Source: Thermoplasmata archaeon (GTDB lineage: Archaea > Thermoplasmatota > Thermoplasmata > Lutacidiplasmatales > UBA184). From it: a DNA stretch of 64,000 nucleotides. Below, in pieces: positions 41,151-49,829 of the stretch. Position 1 is the stretch's first letter. Every line of letters begins with the position of its first letter. The position numbers and the translations under genes are program-made. The notes under the pieces were generated by a model. It saw only the letters and a program-made list of their open reading frames with translations. It was not told the DNA's origin and searched no databases. The stretch spans positions 62,001 through 126,000 of the forward strand of contig DATKQS010000009.1 of the NCBI GenBank assembly GCA_035532555.1. The letters are read 5' to 3'.

Positions 41151-42272
41151 TCATCCGCCGCCTCCTCGACCCACCGGGGCGAACCGGCGCGTCGAGGTCT
41201 CCATCGAGCCACGAATGTGGCGAGCGAGGTGGGCCGCGCTTCGCCCGAACGCATCCGCTACGAGGATCGGAGCCGCTGCCGGCATCGCAGCCCCCGAGAG
41301 CGAGCGCGAAGACCCCTGGATCGCGGCCCCCGCGCCTCCACTGCCTCCGCCGCCGCTACTCGAGAACGCCTGCGCCCCCGACGACGGCCCGCGGGACGCC
41401 TGGGCGAGACCCCGCTCGACCCCGTTGGAGAGCGTGGAGCCGACGTTCGGGAACCCGAAGGAGGAGAGCTGCGTGCCGGACATCGACAAAAGGAACGGCG
41501 AAGCGAGGGCGATCGACAGGTACGCAACGAGCAGTCCCACGTTCGGCGAGCCCACCGCGAGCTCGAGCGGGATGACGAGAACGCACGGTAGGAAGGCGAG
41601 CTCGATGAACAATAGCCATCCGCGCTTCGCCCAGATCGAGAACGGGCGGATCGGCCAGACAATCGTGAAGAGCGGCAGGACGACGATCAGCACCGCGAGG
41701 AGAGCATCTCGCACGCCGATCGCGAGCGCTAACAGGAGCACGAGGGAGAACTGAACGAAAGCGAGGACGAACGTGAGTGCGCCGTTGCTCCAGGAGAAGC
41801 TGAACTCCGCGCTCCCCGCGAGATTCACCCAGTGCTGCCAAGCGCCGCCGTCGTAGCCGGCGATGGTCGGGTACATCGCGCCGGCGACCTCGAGGATCCC
41901 GCCGGCGATCGGGACGGTGAAGTTGGCGAGGACGACCGCGACCACGAACCGCGCGATCAGGCCGTCCGCCCATGCCGGCGAGCGCGGCCAGACCGACTTC
42001 GCGAGGTAGACGCCGCCGATGCCGATCGCGACGAGCGCGATGAGGGGATCAACGAGGCTCACCAGAGTGAACGAGCTGAAATTCGCCGCCTGGGCGAGAT
42101 AGCTCGGGCCCCCATGGCTCCCCGGTCCGAGCGGTGGGAACAACTGGCCGACCTGCAGCTCGGGAACGACCAGGTTGTCGTACGTGGGCCCGATGATCGC
42201 AGCGAGCGCCGCGGTCAGCGCGGCGAACAGCCCGAAGAGGATTGCCTGGACGATCTGGCCGATGTCGACCAT
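41151..42272 (-). CDS. TrbL/VirB6-like polytopic membrane protein
   Basis: A 373-residue protein with about seven membrane segments, such as ILFGLFAALTAALAAIIG, LVDPLIALVAIGIGGVYLA, FVVAVVLANFTVPIAGGIL, FVLAFVQFSLVLLLALAIG and DALLAVLIVVLPLFTIVWPI, and a glycine/serine-rich C-terminal tail. The layout resembles TrbL/VirB6 and archaeal CedA, the channel-forming parts of type IV secretion and DNA import systems. It begins seven bases after the pilin-like gene and its stop is one base before the PrgI-like start. Similarity is by topology and genome order; sequence identity to known VirB6 is weak. Confidence 0.8.
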   Translation of the reverse strand: MVDIGQIVQAILFGLFAALTAALAAIIGPTYDNLVVPELQVGQLFPPLGPGSHGGPSYLAQAANFSSFTLVSLVDPLIALVAIGIGGVYLAKSVWPRSPAWADGLIARFVVAVVLANFTVPIAGGILEVAGAMYPTIAGYDGGAWQHWVNLAGSAEFSFSWSNGALTFVLAFVQFSLVLLLALAIGVRDALLAVLIVVLPLFTIVWPIRPFSIWAKRGWLLFIELAFLPCVLVIPLELAVGSPNVGLLVAYLSIALASPFLLSMSGTQLSSFGFPNVGSTLSNGVERGLAQASRGPSSGAQAFSSSGGGGSGGAGAAIQGSSRSLSGAAMPAAAPILVADAFGRSAAHLARHIRGSMETSTRRFAPVGRGGGG

Positions 42273-42279
42273 GGGGGCG

Positions 42280-42663
42280 TTAGACCCCGGTGATGACCCA
42301 CTGCGCGAGCCCCCAGACGAGGCCCGTGATCGCGGCGGTGAAGACGAGCGTTCCGATCAGCGCGTCGCGCGCGCGGTCCTTCGCTTGCACCTTCTTCGTG
42401 ATGTCGTTGGAGAACCAGCTGAAGGCGACACGTGCCCACACCAACGCGAGGATCCCACCGCCCGCCACCGCAAGGAGATCGACCAAACGGTTCACCGCCG
42501 CGGAGAAGTTTCCGACCGGGCTATTCGCCGACGCCGCCGACGGGGCCGGATGCGGAGCGTGGGGTCCCGCCACGGTTCCAGGAACGACCGCAGTTCCCGC
42601 TCCCACGCTGAGGAGGCTCGCGACGAACACCGCGAACGCGGTCGGGCCGAGGCGGGGGTTCAC
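42280..42663 (-). CDS. VirB2/TrbC-like pilin candidate
   Basis: A 127-residue protein with the three-segment plan of conjugative pilins. A hydrophobic signal-like N-terminus (AFAVFVASLLSVGAGTAVV) is followed by a Pro/Ala/Ser linker with possible cleavage sites, then two membrane helices (LVDLLAVAGGGILALVWARV and ALIGTLVFTAAITGLVWGLA) separated by a basic loop (NDITKKVQAKDRARD). VirB2, TrbC and archaeal CedA1/TedC have the same two-helix hairpin with a positive loop that binds lipid in the pilus. The GTG at 42663 overlaps the stop of the wHTH gene by four bases. It lies upstream of the VirB6-like gene, as in conjugation operons. Confidence 0.75.
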   Translation of the reverse strand: MNPRLGPTAFAVFVASLLSVGAGTAVVPGTVAGPHAPHPAPSAASANSPVGNFSAAVNRLVDLLAVAGGGILALVWARVAFSWFSNDITKKVQAKDRARDALIGTLVFTAAITGLVWGLAQWVITGV

Positions 42664-42956
42664 CGTCCCTCCCGACGCTCGATCCAGGTCAGTCGGACCA
42701 CCCCGTCCTCTCCGCGATCCGATCGGATCCGGCCCGTAGCGCACAATCGATCGATCGTGCGTCGCACGCGCGCCCAGGGCACCCCTTCCTCCTCCGCGAG
42801 GAGCTCGACCATCGCCCGCTCCGCCCCATCGCACGGCTCGATGATCCGTCGTAGGACCTCGACCGCGTCCGGGGGCGTCACCGACGGAGGCGGACGCCTC
42901 CCCCACAGCCATCCGATCCAGTTCCCGCGCGTCGTTGCCTTCTCTTCGTCGTCCAT
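42660..42956 (-). CDS. Small winged-helix-like protein heading the VirB-like operon
   Basis: A 98-residue protein. After an acidic start it has helices and a wing pattern: PPDAVEVLRRIIEPCDGAE, ELLAEEEGVPWARVRRTIDR, CATGRIRSDRGEDGVVRLTW, which looks like a compact winged helix. It overlaps the pilin-like gene by four bases and is the first gene of the seven-gene operon, so a repressor of the operon is the natural guess. A membrane helix is absent; the Trp-rich GNWIGWLWGRR stretch is probably a surface patch. The next gene upstream, fibrillarin, is on the same strand but separated by 79 bases. Confidence 0.7.
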   Translation of the reverse strand: MDDEEKATTRGNWIGWLWGRRPPPSVTPPDAVEVLRRIIEPCDGAERAMVELLAEEEGVPWARVRRTIDRLCATGRIRSDRGEDGVVRLTWIERREGR

Positions 42957-43035
42957 GCAGCCACCCGTCCGTGCGACGGGAGGTCGGTATTTGCGGCTCG
43001 ATCGGCCCGCGAACGGTGAACGATGGGGGCTGGGT

Positions 43036-43692
43036 TTACGACCGAACGAGGAGCGCCGTGTGCTCCCGCGAGAACGGGACGAGCGCCGTCTCCGATAGGA
43101 CCGTCAAGCCGTCCCGCGAGAGCTCGGATCGAGCCGCGTGGACGATCGCCGGAGCCGGGCGGGTCTGGGTCACCGAGCGGATCTTGAGCATCATGAGCCC
43201 CCGCCCGCCGGTGGCGAGGAGACTCCTTGCGTTCTCCGCAAATATCGCTGCCTGCGTTCTCTGGGCGATGTCCTGGTAGAGGAACTCCACCGTCCCGACG
43301 TCCGCCGCATAGCGCTCGGGAAGCTGCGCGTCGGCCAGGATCGGGTATAGATTGGTGCGTCGGCGTGCGAGCGCGAGCAGGGGAGCGAAGGAGGTGGGGC
43401 TCTTTTCGACCACGAAGATCCGCGCGTCCGGCAGCAGGTCGGACAGGTGGCTCGCGGTGGTCCCGTGCGCTGCCCCGAGATAGAGCACGTTCTTCGCTCC
43501 GACCCACGGTGCCTCTTCGGCCCCGCGCAGGAGCCAGGCGGCCAGCTTCGAACGGAATGGATCCCACTGGCGGTACTCGACGCGCGCGGAGACGCGGAGC
43601 TCCTCGCCGTAGACCCGCTCGCCGGGCCGCAGGTTGACCGTGTAGAGATCGCGCCCCTCACGAAACACGCCCGGCCAGTTCGTCGGATCCAT
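43036..43692 (-). CDS. flpA: Fibrillarin (box C/D RNP 2'-O-methyltransferase)
   Basis: A 218-residue fibrillarin. N-terminal strands (NWPGVFREGRDLYTVNLRPG) lead into the methyltransferase with YRQWDPFRSKLAAWLLRGAE, the SAM site NVLYLGAAHGTTASHLSDLL, VEFLYQDIAQRTQA and LMMLKIRSVTQT. In archaea it methylates rRNA and tRNA within the L7Ae-Nop5-guide RNA particle. Nop5, usually the neighbour, is not in this window. It follows a RidA gene by ten bases on the same strand. The protein is normal in length, and the function is secure. Confidence 0.95.
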   Translation of the reverse strand: MDPTNWPGVFREGRDLYTVNLRPGERVYGEELRVSARVEYRQWDPFRSKLAAWLLRGAEEAPWVGAKNVLYLGAAHGTTASHLSDLLPDARIFVVEKSPTSFAPLLALARRRTNLYPILADAQLPERYAADVGTVEFLYQDIAQRTQAAIFAENARSLLATGGRGLMMLKIRSVTQTRPAPAIVHAARSELSRDGLTVLSETALVPFSREHTALLVRS

Positions 43693-43702
43693 CGGGCCCC
43701 GC

Positions 43703-44164
43703 TCAATCGATCGCGGCGACGATCTCGACTTCGACCGGTCCGTTCAGGGGGAGCGCGGTGACTCCGACCGATACGCGGGCAGGCCGCGCCGCCTCCCCGA
43801 ATAGCTGGACGAGGAGATCGGTCGCTCCGTTCCCGACCTCGTGCTGGCGGACGAAGCCGGGAGAGGAGGCGACGAAGACGACGACGCGCACGATCCTCCG
43901 AACGCGGTCGAGCGATCCCAGCGCCGCCGTGAGCGCGCTCAGGGCCTGGAGGGTAGCGCGACGCGCGAGGTCCTTCGCGATCTCCGCCGAGACGTCCCGA
44001 TCCACGAGTCCCGGATGGGCGACCGCTCCTCCCTCCACGACGATCTGGCCGGAGACCCAGGCGATCGGTCCGTCGGCCACGACCGGGGCGTAGGAACCTA
44101 CCGGCTTCGGCGGCGGGGGAAGCAGAATCCCCAGTTCGCGTAGGCGTTCGGTGACGCTCGGCAT
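43703..44164 (-). CDS. ridA: RidA-family enamine/imine deaminase
   Basis: The 153-residue protein matches the RidA (YjgF/UK114) family, small trimers that hydrolyse reactive 2-aminoacrylate and related imines formed by PLP enzymes. Features are ADGPIAWVSGQIVVEGG, LDRVRRIVRVVVFVAS, PARVSVGVTALPLNGPVEVE with the catalytic Arg. The ATG at 44164 gives the normal length; a longer frame is unneeded. Three class III aminotransferases and a flavin dehydrogenase in this window provide plausible imine sources. It sits ten bases before fibrillarin and is divergent from the DUF885 peptidase. Confidence 0.93.
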   Translation of the reverse strand: MPSVTERLRELGILLPPPPKPVGSYAPVVADGPIAWVSGQIVVEGGAVAHPGLVDRDVSAEIAKDLARRATLQALSALTAALGSLDRVRRIVRVVVFVASSPGFVRQHEVGNGATDLLVQLFGEAARPARVSVGVTALPLNGPVEVEIVAAID

Positions 44165-44277
44165 GAGGAAGGATATCCGGTCGCAGGGAAAATGCTGCGG
44201 GAGGGCGCCCGGAGGGGTCGGAGTGGGGCCCGAAGCGGACCCGTGACCGTTTAGGAGGGAACCGCTTCGGCGCGGCG

Positions 44278-45912
44278 ATGACACCGAACGTTCCGTCCGC
44301 GGCGGGGGAATTCGAGGCACTCGAGCGCCAGGTCGTGGACCATTTCTTCGAGCTCTATCCGAACTGGGCGGTCTCGCTCGGGCTGCACGAGTACGATGGC
44401 CGGCTGCCCCTGGTCTCCCGCGCCTCGACCGATCGTTGGGTCGGAGGGGCGGAGGCACTGCTTCAGCGGCTGGCGGCCATCGATGTGAGAGACGACGCGA
44501 ATCGGAACATCGACCGGTTCCTCCTGCAGCTCCTGCTCGAGGGCCCTCGATTCGACCTGAAGGATCTCGGCGAGTTCGACCGCAACCCGATGGTCCACCT
44601 CGGCTCGCTCTCCCTCACCTCGTATGTCGCCCGTGACTACGCTCCCATCGCCCAGCGAGTGGAGGGGATCGTCCAGATCTTGGACACGATCCCGGAGCAT
44701 CTCGCCGAGGCCCACCGGCGCCTCGGAGCGAAGCTTCCGAGGCCGTTTCTCCAACTCGCGGTCTCGATGGGCCGGGGCCTGCCCGCCCACTTCCTCGAGG
44801 CCGAGGAGTTCGCCGCGAAGGCCGATCCGCTCCTCGGAGCTCAGGTGGCGAAGGTGCGTCGGCCGGCCGAGGCCGCGATCACCGCGTTCCTCGCGCACAT
44901 CCAGGACAATCTCCTGCCGCAGTCGACCGAGGATTTTGCACTCGGGCCACCGCGATTCCAGCGACTGCTCTTCGTGCGCGAAGGGCTCGAAACCCCATTC
45001 GCGGAGATTGAGAAGGCCGGCTGGGTGGACCTGAAGCGCAACCAAGCCCGATTGGCGGAGATCGCTGCGGCGGAGCACTCGAGCGAGGACACGCTGTTCG
45101 AGGGTCTCCGCCAGGACCACACGAGCGCCGCCGATCTGATCCCAACAGCGCAGGCCGAGGTCGAGTTCACTCGACGGTTCGTCCAGGATCGCGAGCTCGT
45201 CTCGATCCCGGATCCGGCCAACTGTAAGGTCGAAGAAACGCCGGCCTGGGGCCGAGCACTCTCCACGGCGAGCATGGACTCTCCCGGTCCGTTCGATACC
45301 TCGAGCGGGCAAGGGATCTACTACGTCACCCCGGTCGATGCAAAGTGGAGTGCGAAGGAGCAAGAGGAATGGCTACGTTCGCTCAATCGCACCATGCTGC
45401 GCAACATCACCGTACACGAAGTGTTCCCGGGGCACTTCCTGCAGTTCCTCCACCTGCGGCAAAGCTCCGGAAGTCTCTCTCGGAAGGTGTACATGTCCCC
45501 GTCGTTCGTCGAAGGTTGGGCGCACTACTGCGAACAGCTGGTCATCGAGCAAGGGATGGGAGGGCGCGGAACATCCGACGAGGTGGCGCAGATCCACGAC
45601 GCCCTACTGCGGGACTGCCGCCTGATCGCGTCGGTCGGGCTCCACACCCGGGGCTTGTCCGTGGCCGACGCGACACGCCTGTTCGAGACGGAGGCCCATT
45701 TCGAGCACCTTCCGGCCGAACGCGAGGCGGTCCGGGGAACGTTCAACCCGGAGTACTTCTGCTACACGCTCGGGAAGCTCGCAATCCTCCGGGCCCGGTC
45801 GAAGCATCTCGAACCGCGGTTCGGGGGTTCGTTGCTCCGCTTCCACGACACCCTCCTCGGATTCGGGTGCCCACCGATCGGCCTGTTCGATCGGCTGCTG
45901 GCGCCGGTGTAA
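44278..45912 (+). CDS. DUF885-family metallopeptidase-like protein
   Basis: A 544-residue DUF885 protein. The thermolysin-like zinc site is clear: HEVFPGHFLQ near residues 381-390, with the third-ligand region SFVEGWAHYCEQLVIEQG near 412. Many DUF885 members are secreted in bacteria; here no signal peptide is seen and the product is likely cytosolic. The helical N-terminal half (NIDRFLLQLLLEG, DYAPIAQRVEGIVQILDTIP) encloses the active site as in related M3/M32-type peptidases. It probably cleaves short peptides, in line with the amino-acid economy suggested by the window. It begins with ATG at 44278 and is followed after 14 bases by MsrA. Confidence 0.9.
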   Translation: MTPNVPSAAGEFEALERQVVDHFFELYPNWAVSLGLHEYDGRLPLVSRASTDRWVGGAEALLQRLAAIDVRDDANRNIDRFLLQLLLEGPRFDLKDLGEFDRNPMVHLGSLSLTSYVARDYAPIAQRVEGIVQILDTIPEHLAEAHRRLGAKLPRPFLQLAVSMGRGLPAHFLEAEEFAAKADPLLGAQVAKVRRPAEAAITAFLAHIQDNLLPQSTEDFALGPPRFQRLLFVREGLETPFAEIEKAGWVDLKRNQARLAEIAAAEHSSEDTLFEGLRQDHTSAADLIPTAQAEVEFTRRFVQDRELVSIPDPANCKVEETPAWGRALSTASMDSPGPFDTSSGQGIYYVTPVDAKWSAKEQEEWLRSLNRTMLRNITVHEVFPGHFLQFLHLRQSSGSLSRKVYMSPSFVEGWAHYCEQLVIEQGMGGRGTSDEVAQIHDALLRDCRLIASVGLHTRGLSVADATRLFETEAHFEHLPAEREAVRGTFNPEYFCYTLGKLAILRARSKHLEPRFGGSLLRFHDTLLGFGCPPIGLFDRLLAPV

Positions 45913-45926
45913 GGAAGGTGCAGCGG

Positions 45927-46490
45927 ATGTCGGAAGCGACGTCGAACGGAGGGGCTGGAACGGAGGTCGTAACGCTCGGCGGAGGGTGCTTCTGGTGCGT
46001 GGAAGCGGTCCTCTCGGAATTGCGGGGCGTCCAGAAGGCGGTCTCGGGGTACTCCGGCGGCACGGTGGAGAACCCTTCGTACGAGGAGGTCTGCGGAGGT
46101 CGGACCGGTCACGCCGAAGCGGTGGAGGTTTCGTTCGATCCGGCCGTGATCTCCCTGCACGATCTCTTGTCGGTGTTCTTCACGACCCACGACCCGACGA
46201 CCCGAAACCGCCAGGGAGGGGATGTCGGTCCCCAGTATCGATCGGTGGTCTTCTACCGGAACGCGGCCCAGAAGGCGATGGCGGAACGAGTGTCGGGTGA
46301 GATCCACGCCGCGAAGATCTGGCGCGGGCCGATCGTGACCGAGATTGTTCCCTTCGTGAAGTTCTACCCGGCCGAGGAGTACCATCAGGACTACTTCCGG
46401 CGGAACCCGGAAAAGGCGTACTGCCAGCTCGTGATCCAGCCGAAGGTCGTGAAGTTCCGACAGCATTTCGCTACCCAGCTCAAGCACTAA
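45927..46490 (+). CDS. msrA: Peptide methionine sulfoxide reductase A
   Basis: The 187-residue protein is MsrA, reducing methionine-S-sulfoxide in proteins and free. The catalytic GGGCFWCVEAV motif is near residue 20; GYSGGTVENPSYEEVCGGRTGH, QYRSVVFY and AEEYHQDYF are further conserved parts. The extra Cys in EEVCGGRTGHAE and the Cys near the C-terminus (EKAYCQLV) could act as resolving cysteines. It follows the DUF885 gene and is probably co-transcribed. The start ATG at 45927 is preceded by GGAAGG. Confidence 0.96.
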   Translation: MSEATSNGGAGTEVVTLGGGCFWCVEAVLSELRGVQKAVSGYSGGTVENPSYEEVCGGRTGHAEAVEVSFDPAVISLHDLLSVFFTTHDPTTRNRQGGDVGPQYRSVVFYRNAAQKAMAERVSGEIHAAKIWRGPIVTEIVPFVKFYPAEEYHQDYFRRNPEKAYCQLVIQPKVVKFRQHFATQLKH

Positions 46491-46553
46491 CGCCCGTCCG
46501 CCCGCCGACGACCCGGTGAAACTCTCTTAGGGCGTCACCCCTCACCGAGAGCT

Positions 46554-47186
46554 ATGACGCCGCCCCCCGGTCTACCGCAGTCCGGCATGTCCGCTCCCGG
46601 ACTCTCTGGGTCGGTCTCTTTCGTGAACTGGCCGATCGCCGCGGCCGGAGCGAAGAAGCGGACGGGGAAACGGCCCTTCTCGCACGTCGCCCTCGAGGTC
46701 GATCTGAAACCCTCGAATGCGGAGCTCGCGAAGCACTCGGCGCTCCGTCGCTTCGAGAGGATCCTGAAGGAGCGGAACATCGAGGAGGGCGACGATCTCC
46801 TCCGCCTGGTCGGGAGCGCGCTGCATGCGTTTTCCGCGGCCGGGTACGGTCGGGTCAATCACTGGGAGCTGATCCCGGGAGGCTGGCTTCCACTCCCCGG
46901 AGACCCCACAGGAACAGGAGTCGAGCCGCTCGGTCGTCTCCTCAAGGCCCTCGACAGCGAGCAGTGGAAGCCGTTCTCGACCGCGCGCGAGTTCTCCGTT
47001 CGCCTATCCGGCGAGGGGAATCGCGCCGACCTCACGGTGCGCCGGACCCATCGCGAGCGGCGCCACTCGATGACGGTCGATCTGTACGGTTCCGTGACCT
47101 CGGCCGACGTACACGCCCTCGTCGGAAAGCTGCGCGAGCGGCTGCCCGTGGCGAGCTCCGACGTCACCAGGTTCACGTACGCCTGA
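46554..47186 (+). CDS. Uncharacterised 210-residue protein
   Basis: No family recognised. The N-terminal 40 residues are Pro/Gly/Ser-rich. A helical section follows (LKPSNAELAKHSALRRFERI, DDLLRLVGSALHAFSAAGYG), then a beta-rich C-terminal half (REFSVRLSGEGNRADLTVRR, HSMTVDLYGSVTSADVHALV). It has no membrane or signal segment. Codon bias matches its neighbours. It lies between MsrA (same strand, 63 bases upstream) and the convergent CLC channel gene, and its role is open. Confidence 0.75.
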   Translation: MTPPPGLPQSGMSAPGLSGSVSFVNWPIAAAGAKKRTGKRPFSHVALEVDLKPSNAELAKHSALRRFERILKERNIEEGDDLLRLVGSALHAFSAAGYGRVNHWELIPGGWLPLPGDPTGTGVEPLGRLLKALDSEQWKPFSTAREFSVRLSGEGNRADLTVRRTHRERRHSMTVDLYGSVTSADVHALVGKLRERLPVASSDVTRFTYA

Positions 47187-47199
47187 GCGGTGGGGTCGC

Positions 47200-49065
47200 T
47201 CACGCCCGCGGGGAACGCTGGAAGTTGGTGATCGACTCGCGGGTCACCACTCCCAAGAGGTGGTGCGGATCGTCCGGATCGACAACGAGGATCGCGTCGG
47301 CGTTCTCCGCATCCATGCGCCCGAGCGTATCGAGCAGCGTGCTCGCCGGATGGACCACGGGATAGTTTTCGCGCGCGATCCGCTGTACGGTCTCGAGCGC
47401 TCGTTCCCGGAGCGGCACGTCGAGCACGTCGGCGAGTCGCACCTCGCCGACCAGACGATCGTGGTCGATGACCGCGACCACGGACACGTCGGATCGACCG
47501 AGCGCGCGGTGCGCCTCTTCCACCGACGCCGTGGGTGCCGCGCAGGGAACGTCGGTCCGCATCGCGGCCGAGGAGGGCACGTGCTTGAGGAACTCGGCGA
47601 AGTACTCGGTCGTATGGGCGGGGGAGGCGAGCCGGTTCTCGACCTGTTCGGTGTACAGATTGTGGCGCGCGTTGACGTAGTACGCGATGAAGATCGCGAT
47701 CATCGCCGGGACGATCAGCGACTCCGAACCCGTCATCTCGACGACCATCAAGATCACCGCCACCGGAGCCCTCGATACGCTTCCGAAGAAGGCCATCATC
47801 CCGATGATGGCGAACGCGGCCGAATCGCCGGTTACCGCGAACGAAGGAACTAACTGATCGGTGAATCCCGAGACCGAGAACCCGATCAGCGCGCCGATCA
47901 CGATCCCGGGACCGAAGAGCCCCGCGCTACCCCCGGAACCGACCGTCAGGGAGGTCGCCACGATCTTGACGAAAATGAGGCCCACGAGCAGCACGAGGAC
48001 CAAGATCGGAAGGGATCCTTGGAACAGGAGCCATTGGACGATGCCGTAGCCGATCCCGATGCCTCCTACCGCCAACAGATGGCTTTCCTGGGGCACCAGA
48101 TAGTACAGGCCGACGAACAACGCGCCCACGATCGCGACGCCGATCGCCGGACGCGCCCACGTCGGAGCGTTCACTCGATCGAACGCGCGATGGGTCCGGT
48201 GGAACGTGACGACGTAGAGGATGCCGAGGAGACCGCAAACGACGCCGAGGATCGCGTAGAGCGGAAGCTGGTCCGGGGACCAACCGAGCCCGGCCGGGGT
48301 GGCGAACTCGGGCCCGAACCCCTCGACCGATCCGAAGATCGAATAGGAGATCACCGAGCCGAGGATCGACGGCATGATGACGTCCGGCTCGAAATCGGAA
48401 AGGTAGAGGATTTCCGCGGAGAGCAGCGCGGCGCCGAACGGGGCCTTGAAGATCGCTCCGATGCCGGCACCGACGCCGACCATCATCGCAATCCGGCGTT
48501 CGCGCGTGGTGAGGCCGAGGGGATGCGCGAGGAAGGTCGCCAAGCCCGAGCCGATCTGGGCGGTCGGACCTTCGCGGCCCCCGCTTCCCCCCGTTCCCAG
48601 CGTCAGGACGGAGACGAGGAACTTCATGGGTGGGACCCGGGCCCGCACCGCCCCACGGCCGCGGTGGAAGGCGCGGATCGCTTGATCGGTTCCGTGTCCG
48701 CCCGTCTCCGGGGCGAGGTTCGTGACCAGGAGACCGACGGCGAAGCCTCCGGCGATGAGGAGCAGCGGGAGGATGAAGAAGGTCGAAGGGTCCGTGCTCC
48801 AACTGAAGGACGTCCCGGGAGCCGACCCGTTCGTCGGCAGATTGATGCCCAGCAGGCCGCCGAGCATGCTGTTGCTCGCGAGCTGGAGCGCGTAGTAGAA
48901 CGCGAGCGCGACGAATCCCGCGATCACTCCCACCGTGATGCCGATAAGCGCCCACCGGTAGAGCGCCCGCGTGTCGGTGAAGGAGTGGGCCCACGCCTTC
49001 CAGCCCTTCGAGGCCGGAGGGTCTTCGGGAGCCAGCGGTTGCGGATCCGTCCCTGCCGAAGTCAT
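47200..49065 (-). CDS. CLC chloride channel/transporter with C-terminal CBS pair
   Basis: A 621-residue CLC protein. About ten membrane helices hold the ion path: the first motif reads GTGGSGGREGPTAQIG near residue 160, with the gating glutamate of GREGP present, and the third reads SGGSAGLFGPGIVIG. The first motif is Gly-Thr-Gly-Gly-Ser instead of the usual GSGIP, so selectivity may differ from chloride/proton exchangers. After residue 480 comes a cytosolic CBS pair (ASVEEAHRALGRSDVSVVAV, HPASTLLDTLGRMDAENADA) that usually senses nucleotides. Such proteins aid acid resistance or volume control. It stands alone, converging with the hypothetical gene at 46554. Confidence 0.93.
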   Translation of the reverse strand: MTSAGTDPQPLAPEDPPASKGWKAWAHSFTDTRALYRWALIGITVGVIAGFVALAFYYALQLASNSMLGGLLGINLPTNGSAPGTSFSWSTDPSTFFILPLLLIAGGFAVGLLVTNLAPETGGHGTDQAIRAFHRGRGAVRARVPPMKFLVSVLTLGTGGSGGREGPTAQIGSGLATFLAHPLGLTTRERRIAMMVGVGAGIGAIFKAPFGAALLSAEILYLSDFEPDVIMPSILGSVISYSIFGSVEGFGPEFATPAGLGWSPDQLPLYAILGVVCGLLGILYVVTFHRTHRAFDRVNAPTWARPAIGVAIVGALFVGLYYLVPQESHLLAVGGIGIGYGIVQWLLFQGSLPILVLVLLVGLIFVKIVATSLTVGSGGSAGLFGPGIVIGALIGFSVSGFTDQLVPSFAVTGDSAAFAIIGMMAFFGSVSRAPVAVILMVVEMTGSESLIVPAMIAIFIAYYVNARHNLYTEQVENRLASPAHTTEYFAEFLKHVPSSAAMRTDVPCAAPTASVEEAHRALGRSDVSVVAVIDHDRLVGEVRLADVLDVPLRERALETVQRIARENYPVVHPASTLLDTLGRMDAENADAILVVDPDDPHHLLGVVTRESITNFQRSPRA

Positions 49066-49346
49066 CTTCCACTTAAGCCGACGACGGCGAGAGGGGGTCC
49101 GGATTCCGCGGCGATCCGAGCCCGCGGCGTTGCCGCGAGGTCGGCCCCGCTGGGAAGGTCCCGTTGGCCACGGCGGAGCCTCTCTGCGGTCGACTCGGCT
49201 CTTGTACGAGGGAGAGCCAGCCCGCCCGATTTTATATGGTTCACGTGCTCCCGTGATCGGGCCTCGGGCTCGCGGCGAGCCGGTAGGCTCCTCGATCGGC
49301 GTCCCGTCTCCGAACGCATAATGGGCTCGGACCGCGTCCCCTCCTC
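49066..49346. other. Intergenic region of about 280 bases with a promoter-like box
   Basis: A TTTTATATGG near 49230-49240 is the only A/T-rich element. On the plus strand it would give a transcript starting about 85 bases before the GTG at 49347. No gene or repeat is apparent in the rest. The upstream part should carry the CLC promoter, which I cannot pinpoint. Confidence 0.4.
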
Positions 49347-49829
49347 GTGAGCGACCGGGGACTCGGTTCGTGGTTCTCGCTCCTGCGCCAGGGACTTTCG
49401 GTCGAGAGGGAGTTCGGTCGGCATTCGCTGGAGGCGCTCGTCTCGATTGCGGAGACGATCGAGCAGTCCGTCTACGAACGCGGCTCCCTTACACGGACCG
49501 CGAACGGGTTCACCTTCTGCCTGAACAATCCCCCGCTGCGTCTCGGCGCCTTTTCCTCGCTCCATCTGATCCTGGACGAAATCCCGATCGCTCCGGAACG
49601 GGTGCGCCTCCGTAGTGGCCCCGGCCGCGCTTGGCGTGAACTGACGGACCTCTCGAAGGAGCAACCCCTCGATCTAGGTCCCGGGGCCCGGATCGAGTTC
49701 GCGGTGGACGGCCCGCTCCCCAAGGACGCGAAGGACCTGGGAATTCGCCTCGAGTTTCAGTCCATTGCGATCCCGCCCCTCGTCTGGTTCGAGTTCACGG
49801 ACATCTTGCGTGACGAGGACGCGGCTTGA
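49347..49829 (+). CDS. Uncharacterised 160-residue protein upstream of the debranching enzyme
   Basis: No family recognised. The product starts with GTG and has an N-terminal amphipathic region (LGSWFSLLRQGLSVEREFGR, SLEALVSIAETIEQSVYERG), then a beta-rich middle (NGFTFCLNNPPLRLGAFSSL, HLILDEIPIAPERVRLR) and an acidic end (WFEFTDILRDEDAA). The predominantly beta middle resembles small carbohydrate-binding or chaperone-like domains only loosely. It shares a four-base overlap (TTGA) with the debranching enzyme and so should work with it. Confidence 0.7.
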   Translation: MSDRGLGSWFSLLRQGLSVEREFGRHSLEALVSIAETIEQSVYERGSLTRTANGFTFCLNNPPLRLGAFSSLHLILDEIPIAPERVRLRSGPGRAWRELTDLSKEQPLDLGPGARIEFAVDGPLPKDAKDLGIRLEFQSIAIPPLVWFEFTDILRDEDAA

